Shown here piece by piece: positions 16,515 to 25,338 of a stretch of 64,000 nucleotides of DNA. The position numbers were made by a program, and so were the translations under genes. The first letter of the stretch is position 1; every line of letters begins with the position of its first letter. Below the pieces are notes generated by a model that saw nothing but the letters and a program-made list of their open reading frames with translations, had not been told where the DNA came from and searched no databases. The DNA is from Pseudomonas brenneri (GTDB lineage: Bacteria; Pseudomonadota; Gammaproteobacteria; Pseudomonadales; Pseudomonadaceae): assembly GCF_007858285.1 (NCBI RefSeq), contig NZ_VFIL01000003.1, positions 124,001 to 188,000 of the forward strand, written 5' to 3'.

Positions 16515-17762
16515 ATGAAACTTGCAGTAATCACACCCACGGCAATAGGGCTGGCACTGGTCACACCGATCAGTCCGTTGATGGCCCAGGAACACGGCTT
16601 TATTGAGGATTCGAGCGCCAACCTGCTGATGCGCAATTACTACTTCAACCGCGATTTCCAGGGGGCGAGCGCAACCCGCAACAAGGCCGAAGAATGGGCC
16701 CAGGGTTTTATCCTCGACTTCCGTTCCGGCTACACCCAGGGGCTGGTGGGATTTGGCCTGGATGTCAGCGCCATGAGCGGTTTCAAGCTCGACAGCAGCC
16801 CGGATCGCACGGGCACCGAGTTGCTGCCACGTCACGATGATGGTCGCGCGCCGGACAGCTATGGACGGGCGGGGGTGACGTTCAAGGCCAAGCTGTCGGC
16901 CACCGAGTTGAAGGTCGGTGAGTTGCGCCCGGATATCCCGGTGCTGCGCGCCGATGACGGACGCCTGTTGCCGCAGACCTTTGAGGGGCTGGCACTGACC
17001 TCCCGCGAATTTGAAGGCCTGACCCTGAGCGGCGGGCAGATCCGCAAGGTGGCGCAACGCAACTCCACCGATGACCAGGACATGTGGGCCAACCGTTTTC
17101 CGGGGGTTACCTCGGATCGTTTCAACTATGTCGGGGCCGAGTATCGCTTCAACCAGGAGCGCACCCAGGTGGGTGTATGGCAGGCGCAGCTCAAAGACAT
17201 CTACCAGCAGCGCTATTACAACCTGACCCATCGCCAGCCTGTTGGCGACTGGACCCTGGCGGCCAAGCTTGGCTACTTCGTCGATCAGGAGCAGGGCAGT
17301 GCCAAGGCGGGCAACCTCGACAGCAAGGCCTGGGGCGGGTTGTTCTCCGCCAGCACCGGGCCGCACACGATGTTTGTCGGGTTGCAACGGGTCAGCGAGG
17401 GCACCGGCTGGCTGGCCCTGGCCGGCACCAGCGGCAAGACCATGGCCAACGATTCCTACAACAACAACTTCTCCAATTCCGATGAGCGCTCCTGGCAACT
17501 GCGTTACGACTTCAACTTCGTCGCCCTGGGCCTGCCCGGCTTGACCAGCCTGGTGCGCTACATCCACGGCTCTGATGCGAATGTCGGCCTGGTGCGTGAT
17601 GGCACGTCATGGGAGCGCGATTTCGAATTGGCCTACACGGTGCAAAGCGGCCCGTTCAAAGACGTCAACCTGAGTTGGCGCAACTCCAGCGTGCGCAAAA
17701 GCTATGGCGAGGATTACGACGAAAACCGGTTGGTGGTGGCCTACAACCTGAATCTGTTTTAA
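16515..17762 (+). CDS. OprD-family outer-membrane porin
   Basis: A 415-residue protein with a signal peptide (cleavage near Leu-Met-Ala/Gln-Glu-His-Gly) and the alternating strand pattern of OprD/OccD-OccK channels. Family blocks include the N-terminal FIEDSSANLLMRNYYFNRDF and the tail RNSSVRKSYGEDYDENRLVV. OprD channels pass carboxylated solutes and basic amino acids, which suits uptake of an aldonic acid. GAGAGCAGCC precedes the ATG. Last gene of the first transcription group of the island. Confidence 0.9.
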   Translation: MKLAVITPTAIGLALVTPISPLMAQEHGFIEDSSANLLMRNYYFNRDFQGASATRNKAEEWAQGFILDFRSGYTQGLVGFGLDVSAMSGFKLDSSPDRTGTELLPRHDDGRAPDSYGRAGVTFKAKLSATELKVGELRPDIPVLRADDGRLLPQTFEGLALTSREFEGLTLSGGQIRKVAQRNSTDDQDMWANRFPGVTSDRFNYVGAEYRFNQERTQVGVWQAQLKDIYQQRYYNLTHRQPVGDWTLAAKLGYFVDQEQGSAKAGNLDSKAWGGLFSASTGPHTMFVGLQRVSEGTGWLALAGTSGKTMANDSYNNNFSNSDERSWQLRYDFNFVALGLPGLTSLVRYIHGSDANVGLVRDGTSWERDFELAYTVQSGPFKDVNLSWRNSSVRKSYGEDYDENRLVVAYNLNLF

Positions 17763-17972
17763 CGCTTCTGGTGGCCAGATAGCCGGTCTGTTTTTTTCAA
17801 GCCGGCTCTCCCACTAGAGATAACTCAAGCCTGATTTTTTTCTTAAAACGTATTACCCCAGGCTATCACTGGATGCACACAAGTGATTATCCAGCACCCG
17901 ACCCCGTGGCTAGAGTTTGCGGACTTGAAGCGCTGCGGTGTCGGCGCTCTGCTCACCCGAAGGAGTTGAATA

Positions 17973-19148
17973 ATGAAAATAAAATCCATCCGTACCCGTG
18001 TCTTCGAATGGAAGGGCAAGGTCGTGCCGCCCCAGGCGCACTTTTGCACCAATGCCAGCGACATCCTGTTCGAACGCGGTGACGCCATGGGCTCGTTCCG
18101 TTTCCATGGCTGGCTGGTGGTAGAGGTAGAAACCGATACCGGCCTGGTGGGCATCGGCAACTGTGCACTGGCGCCACGTGTGGCCAAGGAAATCATCGAC
18201 ACCTACCTGGCGCCGATTGCCATTGGCGAAGACCCGTTCGACAACGAATACATCTGGCAGAAAATGTACCGCCAGAGCCACGCCTGGGGTCGCAAGGGCA
18301 TTGGCATGGCGGCCATTTCGGCAATCGACATCGCCATCTGGGACATCATGGGCAAGGCCGTCAACAAGCCGGTGTTCAAGCTGCTGGGCGGGCGTACCAA
18401 GGAGAAGATCTGGACCTACGCGTCCAAGCTTTACGCCAATGACAACCTCGACCTGTTCCTGGAAGAGGCCCAGGGTTATTTGAACCAGGGTTTCACCGCG
18501 CTGAAGATGCGCTTTGGCTACGGTCCCAAGGATGGCCCGGCGGGCATGCGCAAGAACATTGAACAAGTGCGGGCCCTGCGCGAGCTGGCCGGGCCGGACG
18601 TGGACATCATGCTGGAGTGCTACATGGGCTGGACCCTGGAGTATGCGCGGCGGATGTTGCCCAAGCTGGCCGAGTTCGAACCGCGCTGGCTGGAAGAGCC
18701 GGTGATCGCTGACGATATCGAAGGTTATATCGAGCTGAAGAAGATGGGCATCATGCCCATCTCCGGTGGCGAGCATGAGTTCACCTCCTACGGTTTCAAA
18801 GACCTGCTGGAACGCCGTGCCGTGGACGTGATCCAGTACGACACCAACCGCGTCGGCGGGATCACCGCTGCGCGCAAGATCAACGCCATGGCCGAGGCTT
18901 GGTCGGTGCCGGTCATTCCCCATGCCGGGCAGATGCACAACTACCACCTGACCATGTCCACCACGGCCTCGCCGATGGCCGAGTTCTTCCCGGTGTTTGA
19001 CGTCGAAGTGGGTAACGAATTGTTCTACTACGTGTTCAAGGGCGAACCGCAACCGGTCAATGGCTATATCCAGCTGGATGACCACACCCCGGGCCTGGGC
19101 CTGGAAATTTCCGATGAGTATTTGCACGACTTCAACATCATCGAATAA
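17973..19148 (+). CDS. Enolase-superfamily sugar-acid dehydratase (RhamD-like)
   Basis: A 391-residue mandelate racemase/enolase superfamily enzyme most like L-rhamnonate dehydratase and its pentonate relatives. It removes water from a sugar acid to give a 2-keto-3-deoxy acid. Visible are the Lys178-x-Arg180 motif, metal ligands Glu215 (where RhamD has Asp), Glu241 or Glu242, and Glu267, plus the Asp290/His317 dyad. A good AAGGAG site precedes the ATG at 17973. A 210-base gap separates it from the porin gene, so it may start a second transcript. The AraD1 and semialdehyde dehydrogenase genes that follow suggest a five-carbon acid substrate. Confidence 0.8.
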   Translation: MKIKSIRTRVFEWKGKVVPPQAHFCTNASDILFERGDAMGSFRFHGWLVVEVETDTGLVGIGNCALAPRVAKEIIDTYLAPIAIGEDPFDNEYIWQKMYRQSHAWGRKGIGMAAISAIDIAIWDIMGKAVNKPVFKLLGGRTKEKIWTYASKLYANDNLDLFLEEAQGYLNQGFTALKMRFGYGPKDGPAGMRKNIEQVRALRELAGPDVDIMLECYMGWTLEYARRMLPKLAEFEPRWLEEPVIADDIEGYIELKKMGIMPISGGEHEFTSYGFKDLLERRAVDVIQYDTNRVGGITAARKINAMAEAWSVPVIPHAGQMHNYHLTMSTTASPMAEFFPVFDVEVGNELFYYVFKGEPQPVNGYIQLDDHTPGLGLEISDEYLHDFNIIE

Positions 19149-19161
19149 GGCGGGCCCGGCG

Positions 19162-20157
19162 ATGCGATTGATTCAATTTGAAGACCCGCAAGGGCAACGG
19201 CAGGTTGGCTGTGTCGACGGTGCGCAGATCCAGGTGGTGCGCGATACCCGCTCTACCCGTGAACTGGCACTGAGTGCGATCCGCAATGGCATCAGCCTGC
19301 GGGATGAGGTGGCCAGGCGCGGCACCGACGCGGGGCCGTTGTATGCCGAGCTGCAGGACACGGCACGGGTCCTGCCACCACTGGACCATGAAGACCCGGC
19401 CCACTGCCTGGTCAGCGGCACCGGCCTGACCCATCTGGGCAGTGCCGCGACCCGTGACCAGATGCACCAGCAGGCGGACCAGGGTACGGCGGCGATGACC
19501 GACACCATGCGCATCTTCAAATGGGGCCTGGAAGGTGGGAAACCGCCGGCTGGCCAGCCTGGTGCGCAGCCAGAGTGGTTCTACAAGGGGGACGGCAGCA
19601 TTGTGGTACGCCCCGGCGCGGACTTCCCGGTGCCGCCGTTCGCCGAGGATGCCGGCGAGGAGCCGGAGTTGACCGGCCTATATGTAATTGGCGATGACGG
19701 GCAGCCCTGGCGCCTGGGTTATGCCTTGGGCAACGAGTTCTCCGACCATGTGATGGAGCGCCGTAATTATCTGTACCTGGCCCACTCCAAACTGCGTTTC
19801 TGCTGTTTCGGCCCGGAGCTGCGGGTCGGTGAGTTGCCGGCAGACCTGAGTGGCATGAGCCGGATTTTCCGTGAGGGCCAAGTGCTGTGGGAGAAGCCGT
19901 TCCTGTCGGGTGAAAGCAACATGTGCCACAGCCTGGCAAACCTGGAATATCACCACTTCAAATACGCCCAGTTCCTGCGGCCGGGGGATGTGCATATCCA
20001 TTTTTTTGGCACTGCCACCCTGTCGTTTGCCGACGGGATTCGTGTACAGCCGGGGGACCGTTTCGAGGTCAGTCTCGACGCCTTCGGTGCGCCGCTGCGC
20101 AATGGCATCAGGCTGACCGATGACGTACTGGCGATTGGCGCGATCAAGGCGTTGTGA
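19162..20157 (+). CDS. AraD1/GguC-type 2-keto-3-deoxy-pentonate dehydratase (FAH fold)
   Basis: A 331-residue protein of the AraD1 (GguC) family, a fumarylacetoacetate-hydrolase-like fold. Family blocks include TGLTHLGSA near residue 95, FKWGLEGG, YALGNEFSDHVMER and the GESNMCHSLANLEYHHFKY segment. Enzymes of this group convert L-2-keto-3-deoxyarabonate to 2-oxoglutarate semialdehyde. It starts 13 bases after the dehydratase gene and is followed by the semialdehyde dehydrogenase, giving the last three steps to 2-oxoglutarate in order. Confidence 0.85.
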   Translation: MRLIQFEDPQGQRQVGCVDGAQIQVVRDTRSTRELALSAIRNGISLRDEVARRGTDAGPLYAELQDTARVLPPLDHEDPAHCLVSGTGLTHLGSAATRDQMHQQADQGTAAMTDTMRIFKWGLEGGKPPAGQPGAQPEWFYKGDGSIVVRPGADFPVPPFAEDAGEEPELTGLYVIGDDGQPWRLGYALGNEFSDHVMERRNYLYLAHSKLRFCCFGPELRVGELPADLSGMSRIFREGQVLWEKPFLSGESNMCHSLANLEYHHFKYAQFLRPGDVHIHFFGTATLSFADGIRVQPGDRFEVSLDAFGAPLRNGIRLTDDVLAIGAIKAL

Positions 20158-20186
20158 GCCACCCCATGTTTTTCCAGGAGTCATCC

Positions 20187-21776
20187 ATGTCTCAAATCAG
20201 TGGTCATAACTACATCGGCGGCGCCTACAGCGCGGCTGGCGATACCGTACTTCAGAGCTTCGATGCGGTGACCGGGGCGGCGCTGGACGGCCAGTTCATC
20301 CAGGCGACCCGTGAAGAGGTCGATGCTGCTGCCTTGGCGGCGAGCGCGGCGTATCCGGCGTACCGCGGTATGGCGGCGGCGCGCCGTGCCGGGTTTCTTG
20401 AGGCGATTGCCGCAGAACTCGATGCTCTGGACAGAACCTTCATTGACATCGTTTGCCGCGAAACCGCATTACCCGCTGCACGCATCGAAGGTGAACGCAG
20501 CCGTACCAGCAACCAGTTGCGCCTGTTTGCCCAAGTGCTGCGTCGCGGTGACTTCTATGGCGCGCGAATCGACCGCGCCTTGCCCCAGCGCCAACCCTTG
20601 CCACGGGCCGACCTGCGTCAGTGCCGCATCGGTGTCGGGCCGGTGGCCGTGTTTGGTGCCAGCAATTTCCCCCTGGCGTTTTCCACTGCCGGTGGCGACA
20701 CCGCAGCGGCACTGGCGGCCGGCTGCCCGGTGGTGTTCAAAGCGCACAGCGGGCACATGCTCACCAGCGCCTGGGTGGCGGCCGCGATTGGTCGGGCTGT
20801 GGAGAAAACCGCAATGCCTGACGGCGTGTTCAATCTGATCTATGGCGGCGGTGTCGGTGAATGGCTGGTCAAGCACCCGGCGATCCAGGCAGTGGGGTTT
20901 ACCGGGTCGTTGAAAGGCGGCCGGGCATTGTGTGATATGGCTGCGGCACGGGCGCAGCCAATCCCGGTGTTTGCCGAGATGTCGAGCATCAACCCGGTGC
21001 TCCTGATGCCGGCGGCATTGGCGTCTCGTGGTGAGGCATTGGCGGCGCAGTTGAGTGCGTCGGTGACCCAGGGTTGCGGCCAGTTCTGCACCAAACCGGG
21101 ATTGTTGATGGGGGTGCGCTCAGCCGACTTTACGGCGCTGGTCGAAAAGCTCGGCACCAGCCTGGCCGCCTTGCCAGCGCAGTCCATGCTCAATGCCGGG
21201 ACGTTGCGCAGTTATGAGCAGGGAGTGCAACGCCTGCATGAACACTCGGGGGTTCGCCACATCGCGGGCGCACCACAGCAGGGGAATCAGGCATGGCCTC
21301 AGTTGTTCCAGGCCTCGGCGCAGTTGCTGCTTGATGCCGACAAGGTGCTGCAAGAGGAAGTGTTCGGTCCCGCGACCGTGGTTGTGGAGGCGGCGGATGA
21401 CGCGCAACTGCAGCACATCATCAGTGCCTTGAACGGTCAGTTGACCTTCACCCTGATCGCCGATGAAGCGGATCTGGGGCAGTGCGCGCCGCTGATTTCG
21501 CAATTGGAGCAAAAGGCCGGCCGCTTGCTGCTTAACGGTTACCCGACCGGCGTCGAGGTGTGCGATGCGATGGTACATGGCGGGCCTTATCCGGCAACCT
21601 CCGATGCCCGGGGTACCTCGGTGGGCACGTTGGCCATCGATCGTTTCCTGCGCCCGGTGTGTTACCAGAACTACCCGGACGCGTTGTTGCCGGCGCCGCT
21701 GAAAAATGCCAATCCGCTGGGGATTGCGCGCCTGGTGGATGGAGAGACCACGTCTGCACGCTTGATCGAGCACTAG
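20187..21776 (+). CDS. 2-oxoglutarate semialdehyde (2,5-dioxovalerate) dehydrogenase
   Basis: A 529-residue NADP-type aldehyde dehydrogenase. The catalytic Cys301 is in CGQFCTKPG and the general base Glu264 is in FAEMSS; GFTGSLKGG is the cofactor-binding turn. Length and motifs match the alpha-ketoglutaric semialdehyde dehydrogenases of pentose and sugar-acid pathways. CCAGGAG at 20174-20180 supports the ATG at 20187 over the one at 20154. It delivers 2-oxoglutarate to the TCA cycle and ends the island; its stop overlaps that of the convergent DUF2784 gene. Confidence 0.9.
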   Translation: MSQISGHNYIGGAYSAAGDTVLQSFDAVTGAALDGQFIQATREEVDAAALAASAAYPAYRGMAAARRAGFLEAIAAELDALDRTFIDIVCRETALPAARIEGERSRTSNQLRLFAQVLRRGDFYGARIDRALPQRQPLPRADLRQCRIGVGPVAVFGASNFPLAFSTAGGDTAAALAAGCPVVFKAHSGHMLTSAWVAAAIGRAVEKTAMPDGVFNLIYGGGVGEWLVKHPAIQAVGFTGSLKGGRALCDMAAARAQPIPVFAEMSSINPVLLMPAALASRGEALAAQLSASVTQGCGQFCTKPGLLMGVRSADFTALVEKLGTSLAALPAQSMLNAGTLRSYEQGVQRLHEHSGVRHIAGAPQQGNQAWPQLFQASAQLLLDADKVLQEEVFGPATVVVEAADDAQLQHIISALNGQLTFTLIADEADLGQCAPLISQLEQKAGRLLLNGYPTGVEVCDAMVHGGPYPATSDARGTSVGTLAIDRFLRPVCYQNYPDALLPAPLKNANPLGIARLVDGETTSARLIEH

Positions 21777-22138
21777 CGCTGCTGCCAGTGCCGGATGATC
21801 CACCCGTACACCGCCAGGTTGACCAGCAACACCAGTGCGCCCAGGCCCAACTGGATCTGTGGCGTCAGCCCGGCGGGGTAAATCAGTGTCAGTACATAGT
21901 GCTCGATAAACCCCCCGCCATACCCTTCCTGCCCGGCCAGTTGGCGCAGCAGGTTTTCCCAGCGGGTCAGGGGGCAGGGCAGGTGGAAGAATTCGACCGC
22001 CATGCCCCAGGCTGCGGCGGGCAGGTGCAGCCAGATGACTCGGCGCCAGCGCAGGGCGAGCAGGCCACCGAACAGTACAAACAGGATAAAACACAGGTGA
22101 AACAGCACCAGGCTGTCGGCAGCAATGCGCAAAAGCAT
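21773..22138 (-). CDS. DUF2784 membrane protein
   Basis: A 121-residue protein with about four hydrophobic segments and the DUF2784 hallmark FFHLPCPLTRWENLLR followed by GGGFIEHYV. The function of this family is not known to me. The ATG at 22138 starts the first membrane segment; the longer frame to 22336 runs into the neighbouring HAD gene and is unlikely. Its TAG stop shares three bases with the stop of the semialdehyde dehydrogenase gene. Confidence 0.8.
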   Translation of the reverse strand: MLLRIAADSLVLFHLCFILFVLFGGLLALRWRRVIWLHLPAAAWGMAVEFFHLPCPLTRWENLLRQLAGQEGYGGGFIEHYVLTLIYPAGLTPQIQLGLGALVLLVNLAVYGWIIRHWQQR

Positions 22139-22253
22139 GTCGGGGTCGCTTGAACGGATGGGAGGCCAGTCTAAGGGATAATCAGTTGCTTGCAGGCCGA
22201 CAGGGCCGTTATTGTGCTGAATCCTTTTAGTCCTTTGCCACGGATCTTTTGTG

Positions 22254-22943
22254 ATGAGCGCATCGCGTACTGCTGTCGGCCCGATCAAGGCCGTGATTTT
22301 CGATATGGACGGGTTGTTGCTGGATACCGAAGGCATCTACACCGAAGTCACGCAGATCATCGCCGAGCGCTATGGCCGCACCTACGACTGGGGCATCAAG
22401 CAGCACATCATTGGCCGGGGTGCTCAGGACCTGGCTGAATACGTGGTCAAGGCGCTGGATTTGCCGATCAGCCCTGAAGAGTTCCTGCGTATCCGTGAGC
22501 CGTTGATGAGCGAGCGCTTTCCCAAGGCGCTGGGCATGCCGGGTGCCGAGGTGTTGGTGCGGCATTTAAGTGCGCACAATATCCCGATAGCTGTGGGCAC
22601 CAGTTCGTCGCGTAACTCGTTCGAGCACAAGACCACGCTGCACCGTGAGTGGTTCAGCCTGTTCGGCACTATCGTCACCGCCGACGACCCGGAGGTCGGT
22701 GCTGCCAAGCCGGCGCCGGACATCTTCCTCACCGCCGCCCGCCGCCTGGGCGTTGCGCCCGAGGATTGCCTGGTGTTTGAAGACTCACCGTTTGGCGTGA
22801 CGGCGGCCAAGGCTGCGCACATGACCGCTATCGCTGTGCCTGATGAAGCCATGGCCGACAGCAAGTACGCGCATGCCGACCAGATCATCCGCAAACTCGC
22901 GGACTTCGACCTGGCTGCCTACGGCCTGCCGCCCCTGCGCTGA
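22254..22943 (+). CDS. HAD-IA hydrolase, GS1/HDHD1-like phosphatase
   Basis: A 229-residue haloacid dehalogenase-superfamily phosphatase. The nucleophile and acid are Asp17 and Asp19 in DMDGLLLD; motif II is GTSSS, motif III includes Lys of AKPAPDIF, and motif IV is FEDSPFG. It resembles GS1-type enzymes (pseudouridine-5'-phosphatase, 2-deoxyglucose-6-phosphatase), so a small phosphorylated sugar or nucleotide is the likely substrate. The ATG at 22254 is preferred over the adjacent GTG. Confidence 0.88.
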   Translation: MSASRTAVGPIKAVIFDMDGLLLDTEGIYTEVTQIIAERYGRTYDWGIKQHIIGRGAQDLAEYVVKALDLPISPEEFLRIREPLMSERFPKALGMPGAEVLVRHLSAHNIPIAVGTSSSRNSFEHKTTLHREWFSLFGTIVTADDPEVGAAKPAPDIFLTAARRLGVAPEDCLVFEDSPFGVTAAKAAHMTAIAVPDEAMADSKYAHADQIIRKLADFDLAAYGLPPLR

Positions 22944-22967
22944 ATCTGTAGGAACGGCAGAAGGTGT

Positions 22968-23714
22968 TCAGGCGCTGAAACCGCCATCAATGGTCAAGCT
23001 GGCGCCGGTGATGTAGCCGGCTTCCGGCCCCACCAGATAAGCGACAAAGCTGGCCACTTCCTCGACATGGCCATAACGGCCAACCGCCATAAACCCGATC
23101 AGGCTCTCGGCAAACTCACTGTTGGCCGGGTTCATATCGGTGTCCACCGGGCCCGGTTGCACGTTGTTGATGGTGATGCCCCGTGGCCCCAGGTCGCGCG
23201 CCAGGCCTTTGGTCAAGCCCACCAGTGCCGCCTTGCTCATGGCATAGGGGCCGCCGCCGGCGAATGGCATGCGTTCAGCGTTGGTGCTGCCGATATTGAT
23301 GATGCGTCCGCCTTCGCCCATGTGCCGGGTGGCTTCCTGAGTGGCGATAAATACGCTGCGTACGTTGATGGCCAGGGTCTGGTCAAAATCTTCCAGGGTG
23401 AAATCTTCCAGCGGGCCGACCGCCAGCACACCTGCATTGTTCACCAGGATATCCAGGCGCCCGAATGCCTCGACGGTGGCGTTTACCGCATTGCGGATGG
23501 CGTTCGCGTCGGCGCTGTCGGCGTGAATCGCCAAGGCTTGGCCGCCAGCGCTGATAACGCTGTTCTGCAGGGCCTCGGCCTTGGCGGCGGAGCTGACATA
23601 AGTGAAGGCAACGGCTGCACCTTGTGCCGCAAGGCGCTGGACGATGGCGGCACCGATGCCGCGGGAACCGCCCTGGATCAAGGCAACTTTACCGTTGAGG
23701 TTTTGCGTGGTCAT
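22968..23714 (-). CDS. Short-chain dehydrogenase/reductase (SDR)
   Basis: A 248-residue classical SDR. The cofactor loop GGSRGIG is at 15-21, NNAG at 92-95, and the catalytic Ser143, Tyr157, Lys161 triad is complete; TIDGG near the C-terminus is typical. It should reduce a ketone or oxidise an alcohol with NAD(P)H. The ATG at 23714 gives the normal start; the longer frame is shadow. It is divergent from a LysR gene 127 bases away that probably controls it. Confidence 0.9.
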   Translation of the reverse strand: MTTQNLNGKVALIQGGSRGIGAAIVQRLAAQGAAVAFTYVSSAAKAEALQNSVISAGGQALAIHADSADANAIRNAVNATVEAFGRLDILVNNAGVLAVGPLEDFTLEDFDQTLAINVRSVFIATQEATRHMGEGGRIINIGSTNAERMPFAGGGPYAMSKAALVGLTKGLARDLGPRGITINNVQPGPVDTDMNPANSEFAESLIGFMAVGRYGHVEEVASFVAYLVGPEAGYITGASLTIDGGFSA

Positions 23715-23841
23715 GTCGATCTCCAGATCATTCAAGGCGAGGCTGCCTTGTTGTTGGAATTGAGTATCGACCTCGTTGGCCGGTCTCGGTAGACCGTGAT
23801 TGCTATAGTCTGTGTAAACCAAAAGTTTAGAGTGTGGTGAG

Positions 23842-24765
23842 ATGGAAAGCTTTGGCAGTATCGAATGCTTTGTGCGCAGTGCCGAAGGTGGCAGCTTTGC
23901 CGAGGCGGCCCGGCACCTGAGCCTGACCCCGGCGGCCGTCGGCAAAAGCGTCGCCAAGCTGGAGGCGCGCCTGGGCGTGCGACTGTTTCAGCGCAGTACG
24001 CGGCGCCTGACATTGACCGAAGCCGGCCAGTTGTTCCTGGAGCAAGTCGGCGCCAGCCTCACGACTATCCAGAATGCCGTGGCAAACCTGGCCAGTGCCG
24101 AAGGCCGGCCGGTGGGCACGCTCAAGGTGAGCATGGGCACCGTATTCGGCAATCGCTACGTAGTGCCCTTGCTGGCGGAGTTTTTGCGGCGATTTCCTGA
24201 TATCAGCCCCGATTGGCACTTTGATAACCGTCAGGTCGACCTGGTCGGCCAAGGCTTCGATGCGGCCATTGGCGGCGGGTTCGAACTGCCCCAGGGAGTG
24301 GTTGCGCGCAAGTTGACCCCGGCCCACCGGATTTTGGTGGCCTCCGCCGATTACCTGGCGCAACGCCTGCCCGTGCGGGCCCCTGAAGACCTGGCGCTGT
24401 GCAATGGCATCCTGATTCGTTCGCCGCAAACCGGGCGCGTGCGCACCTGGCAATTGACCAACCGCGCCCGTGAGCAGCGGCCGTTGATGCTCAAGCCGCG
24501 CATGACCATGGGCGACTCTGAAGCGGCATGTTGCGCTTGTAGCCAAGGCTTGGGCATTGCGCTGGTGAGCATGCCGATGGCCGTGCCGTTCCTCGAAAGC
24601 AAACAGTTGCAACGGGTGCTGCCCGACTGGTACGTCGATGACGGCAACATCTCCCTGTATTACGCCGAGCATAAGTTGCTACCGGGCAAGACTCGGGTAT
24701 TTGTCGACTTCATCATCGAACAGTTTGCCCAGCAACAGCTGGCGCAGCGGTTCCGCGCGGTGTAG
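23842..24765 (+). CDS. LysR-family transcriptional regulator
   Basis: A 307-residue LysR-type regulator. The winged-helix domain (ECFVRSAEGGSFAEAARHL, TPAAVGKSVAKLEARLG) is followed by a type 2 periplasmic-binding-like effector domain. It belongs to the common group of LysR proteins paired with divergent SDR genes, here the gene ending at 23714. The effector is unknown. Confidence 0.9.
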   Translation: MESFGSIECFVRSAEGGSFAEAARHLSLTPAAVGKSVAKLEARLGVRLFQRSTRRLTLTEAGQLFLEQVGASLTTIQNAVANLASAEGRPVGTLKVSMGTVFGNRYVVPLLAEFLRRFPDISPDWHFDNRQVDLVGQGFDAAIGGGFELPQGVVARKLTPAHRILVASADYLAQRLPVRAPEDLALCNGILIRSPQTGRVRTWQLTNRAREQRPLMLKPRMTMGDSEAACCACSQGLGIALVSMPMAVPFLESKQLQRVLPDWYVDDGNISLYYAEHKLLPGKTRVFVDFIIEQFAQQQLAQRFRAV

Positions 24766-24838
24766 GGGCGGAACTTGTGAGCGGTATCTGTTCTAAGCTG
24801 ATACGAGCCAATGGGGCTTGCGACTGTCGAGATCAATC

Positions 24839-25324
24839 ATGTCCAAATCACGCGCGTTGATTGTGTTCACCAGCCTGGCGTTGATCGCAGGTTCCCCGGC
24901 GCTGCTGGCCGATCCCGGCAATGGCAATGGCAATGGCAATGGCAATGGCAAGGACAAAGGCAGTGCCCATGGCAATAAAGGCGGGCAGGGCGGCTCGGGC
25001 AATCAGGGCCAGGGCGGCGGCAAGAAAGGCGGGGGTGGCGGCAATTACAGTGCGCCGCAGATTGATATCGGTGGCGTGCGGGTCATCCTCGGTGATAACC
25101 GCGACTACTGGCGCGGTGGTTCGTCCCTGCCGCCGGGTATCCAGAAAAACCTCGCCCGGGGCAAACCCCTGCCACCGGGGATTGCCAAGAAACTCGATGG
25201 CCGCCTGTTGGGGCGCCTGCCCCATTACGACGGTTACGAATGGCAGCAGGCGGGCACCGACCTGATCCTGGTGACGATCGCCACCGGGATCATTTATGAA
25301 GTGCTCAACGATGTGCTGAACTGA
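24839..25324 (+). CDS. CigR/RcnB-like exported protein with Gly-Asn repeats
   Basis: A 161-residue protein with a signal peptide (cleavage near Leu-Leu-Ala-Asp) followed by a low-complexity Gly/Asn/Lys-rich segment (about 27-70) and a conserved C-terminal domain with two LPPGI-type motifs, a pattern of the CigR (Salmonella SPI-3) and RcnB-like families. The last 20 residues are hydrophobic and may insert in a membrane. CigR is a putative inner-membrane inhibitor of virulence in Salmonella; its role in pseudomonads is not established. The GN repeats come from a hexanucleotide array. Confidence 0.7.
   Translation: MSKSRALIVFTSLALIAGSPALLADPGNGNGNGNGNGKDKGSAHGNKGGQGGSGNQGQGGGKKGGGGGNYSAPQIDIGGVRVILGDNRDYWRGGSSLPPGIQKNLARGKPLPPGIAKKLDGRLLGRLPHYDGYEWQQAGTDLILVTIATGIIYEVLNDVLN
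24917..24952 (+). repeat. GGCAAT hexanucleotide repeat
   Basis: Five perfect GGCAAT copies (24917-24946) plus GGCAAG lie in frame inside the CigR-like gene and encode a Gly-Asn run. Copy-number change by slippage would alter the linker length without a frameshift. Confidence 0.9.
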
Positions 25325-25338
25325 TCGAAACCGGTCAC

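Noticed and set aside
17777..17815. Terminator after oprD
   Set aside because: AGCCGG and CCGGCT could pair, but the T-run is in the loop and the stem is short.
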